Assembly: GCA_021810175.1 (NCBI GenBank)
Contig: JAJZJJ010000151.1
Coordinates: 1-6,983 of the forward strand
DNA from: Acidobacteriota bacterium
GTDB taxonomy: Bacteria > Acidobacteriota > Terriglobia > Terriglobales > Acidobacteriaceae
DNA length: 6,983 nt
Direction: 5' to 3'
The first letter of the stretch is position 1; each line of letters begins with the position of its first letter. The notes beneath the pieces were generated by a model that saw only the letters and a program-made list of their open reading frames with translations, was not told the DNA's origin and did not search any database. Below are positions 6,155 to 6,983 of this stretch, in pieces. The position numbers and the translations under genes are program-made.

Positions 6155-6983
6155 ATGGGATGGCTGCGACGGGTAGCGACGGCGTTCGGTGGGCGGAAGC
6201 GCCAGCGGGAGGTGGACGAGGAGCTGGCGTTCCACCTGGAGATGCGCGAGGAGCGGAATCGGGCGGCGGGAATGGGCGCGGAAGAGGCGCGGCGGGCGGC
6301 GCGGCTGCGGTTTGGGAATCCGGCGGTGTGGCGAGAGCGGGTGCGCGAGGTCGACGTGATGCTGCTTCCACAGACGGTGGCGCAGGATCTGCGCTTTGGG
6401 GCGCGGATTTTGCTGCGCAGGCCGGGATTTACGGCGGTGGCTGTGTTTGCGCTGGCGGTGGGGATCGGCGTGAATACGGCGGGATATACGGGGTACCGGA
6501 CATTTTTCGGGCGCGGCGTGCAGGCGCGGGATGCCGGGCGGATGGTGAATCTGTCGCTGCGGGAGCGGACGGGCGCGTATCAGGCGGCGTTCAGCTATCC
6601 GGATTATGAGGCGTACCGCGATCACGTTCACGCATTCAGCGGGGTGATTGCGACGGGGATGCCGGGATTGCTGCGCGTCTCGGCGAAGGGCGGGGTGGCG
6701 CTGCGGCGCGCGGGCGGCGGAGGGTCGCTGCTGGGCGCGCTGGGGCTCTTTCCCGGGGTGCAGAACTACGAAAAGGCGCTGACAATCGGGGTTTCCGACA
6801 ACTACTTCCAGGTGCTGGGCGTGAAGGCGGTACGCGGGCGGACGCTCCGGCCGGGGGACAGGGCGGAGCTGACAGCGTCGCCCGCGGTGCTGATCAGCGC
6901 GAATTACTGGAAGGAGCGGTTCGACAGCGACCCGGGGATTATCGGGAAGACGATCCGGCTGAACGGGATCGCGTTCACGATTA
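6155..6983 (+). CDS. ADOP-type MacB-like ABC transporter permease, N-terminal part (276 aa, cut by window end)
   Basis: This is an inner-membrane permease of the acidobacterial duplicated orphan permease group, related to MacB/FtsX-type ABC permeases. Transported substrates are unknown, and these genes often lack an adjacent ATPase. Residues 1-65 are the cytoplasmic permease prefix domain (GWLRR at 2-6, DEELAFHLEMREE at 21-33, RRAARLRFGNP at 46-56). QDLRFGARILLRRPGFTAVA at 77-96 leads into the first membrane helix (about 91-108, ending GIGVNTAG). The periplasmic MacB-like domain follows, with SYPDYEAYRD (147-156), VSDNYFQVLGVKAVRGRT (213-230), ISANYWKERF (247-256) and IIGKTIRLNG (262-271). 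No stop is reached by the right edge; complete members are about 800-900 residues. The stretch after helix 1 reads YTGYRTFFGRGVQARDAGRMVNL rather than the LLRPLPY-type sequence common in the group, so this is a divergent subtype. It is transcribed away from the repressor operon. A regulatory link to it is possible but unproven. Confidence 0.9.
   Translation, partial: MGWLRRVATAFGGRKRQREVDEELAFHLEMREERNRAAGMGAEEARRAARLRFGNPAVWRERVREVDVMLLPQTVAQDLRFGARILLRRPGFTAVAVFALAVGIGVNTAGYTGYRTFFGRGVQARDAGRMVNLSLRERTGAYQAAFSYPDYEAYRDHVHAFSGVIATGMPGLLRVSAKGGVALRRAGGGGSLLGALGLFPGVQNYEKALTIGVSDNYFQVLGVKAVRGRTLRPGDRAELTASPAVLISANYWKERFDSDPGIIGKTIRLNGIAFTI

Noticed and set aside
6160..6609. Forward frame of 149 codons inside the permease gene
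   Set aside because: Gly/Ala/Arg-rich shadow in another frame. The frame from 6155 carries the permease prefix domain, membrane helix and periplasmic motifs.
5900..6631. Reverse-strand frame of 243 codons at the right side
   Set aside because: Pro/Arg/His-rich shadow antisense to the ADOP permease, without any motif.

Overview
The window looks like part of an Acidobacteriota chromosome (Terriglobia-like). This rests on protein families rather than rRNA: a secreted protein of the acidobacterial VWFA-related family, a BlaI/M56-peptidase pair whose peptidase carries a TonB-type C-terminus, and an ADOP-type (acidobacterial duplicated orphan permease) ABC permease. The DNA is GC-rich. Coding strands are biased to G-ending codons, so the + strand is C-rich over the reverse-strand genes (1-5825) and becomes G-rich beyond about 6100, where the only forward gene begins. 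All genes share this style, and I see no insertion sequence, integrase, tRNA, rRNA or CRISPR array.

Layout. Positions 1-1594 (reverse strand) hold a partner-switching signalling pair: a GAF + PP2C/SpoIIE serine phosphatase, whose stop overlaps (ATGA) the start of an RsbW-like anti-sigma/HATPase protein. That gene's stop in turn overlaps (TAATG) an ATG at the extreme left edge, probably a third gene of the same unit. Positions 1802-3754 (reverse) encode a 650-residue exported VWA-domain protein with its own ribosome binding site, preceded by about 345 bp without a gene. Positions 4100-5825 (reverse) are a two-gene operon: a BlaI/MecI-type repressor overlapping by 8 nt an M56 (BlaR1-type) membrane metallopeptidase that ends in a TonB C-terminal domain instead of a penicillin-binding sensor domain. 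Upstream of the repressor are a TTGACA -35 box and a 14-nt perfect palindrome that may be its operator. From 6155 to the right edge (forward) is the first part of an ADOP permease, divergent from the repressor gene.

How they may work together. The phosphatase and the kinase-like protein would form a phosphorylation-based regulatory switch. The repressor and metallopeptidase form a separate sense-and-cleave module that probably controls its own operon and possibly the divergent permease. The VWA protein sits between these modules with no visible functional tie to either. Nothing here amounts to a clearly new system. The most distinctive points are the M56-TonB fusion, whose junction looks like a complete lipoprotein signal peptide with its own possible internal start, and the palindrome over the repressor's ribosome binding site.
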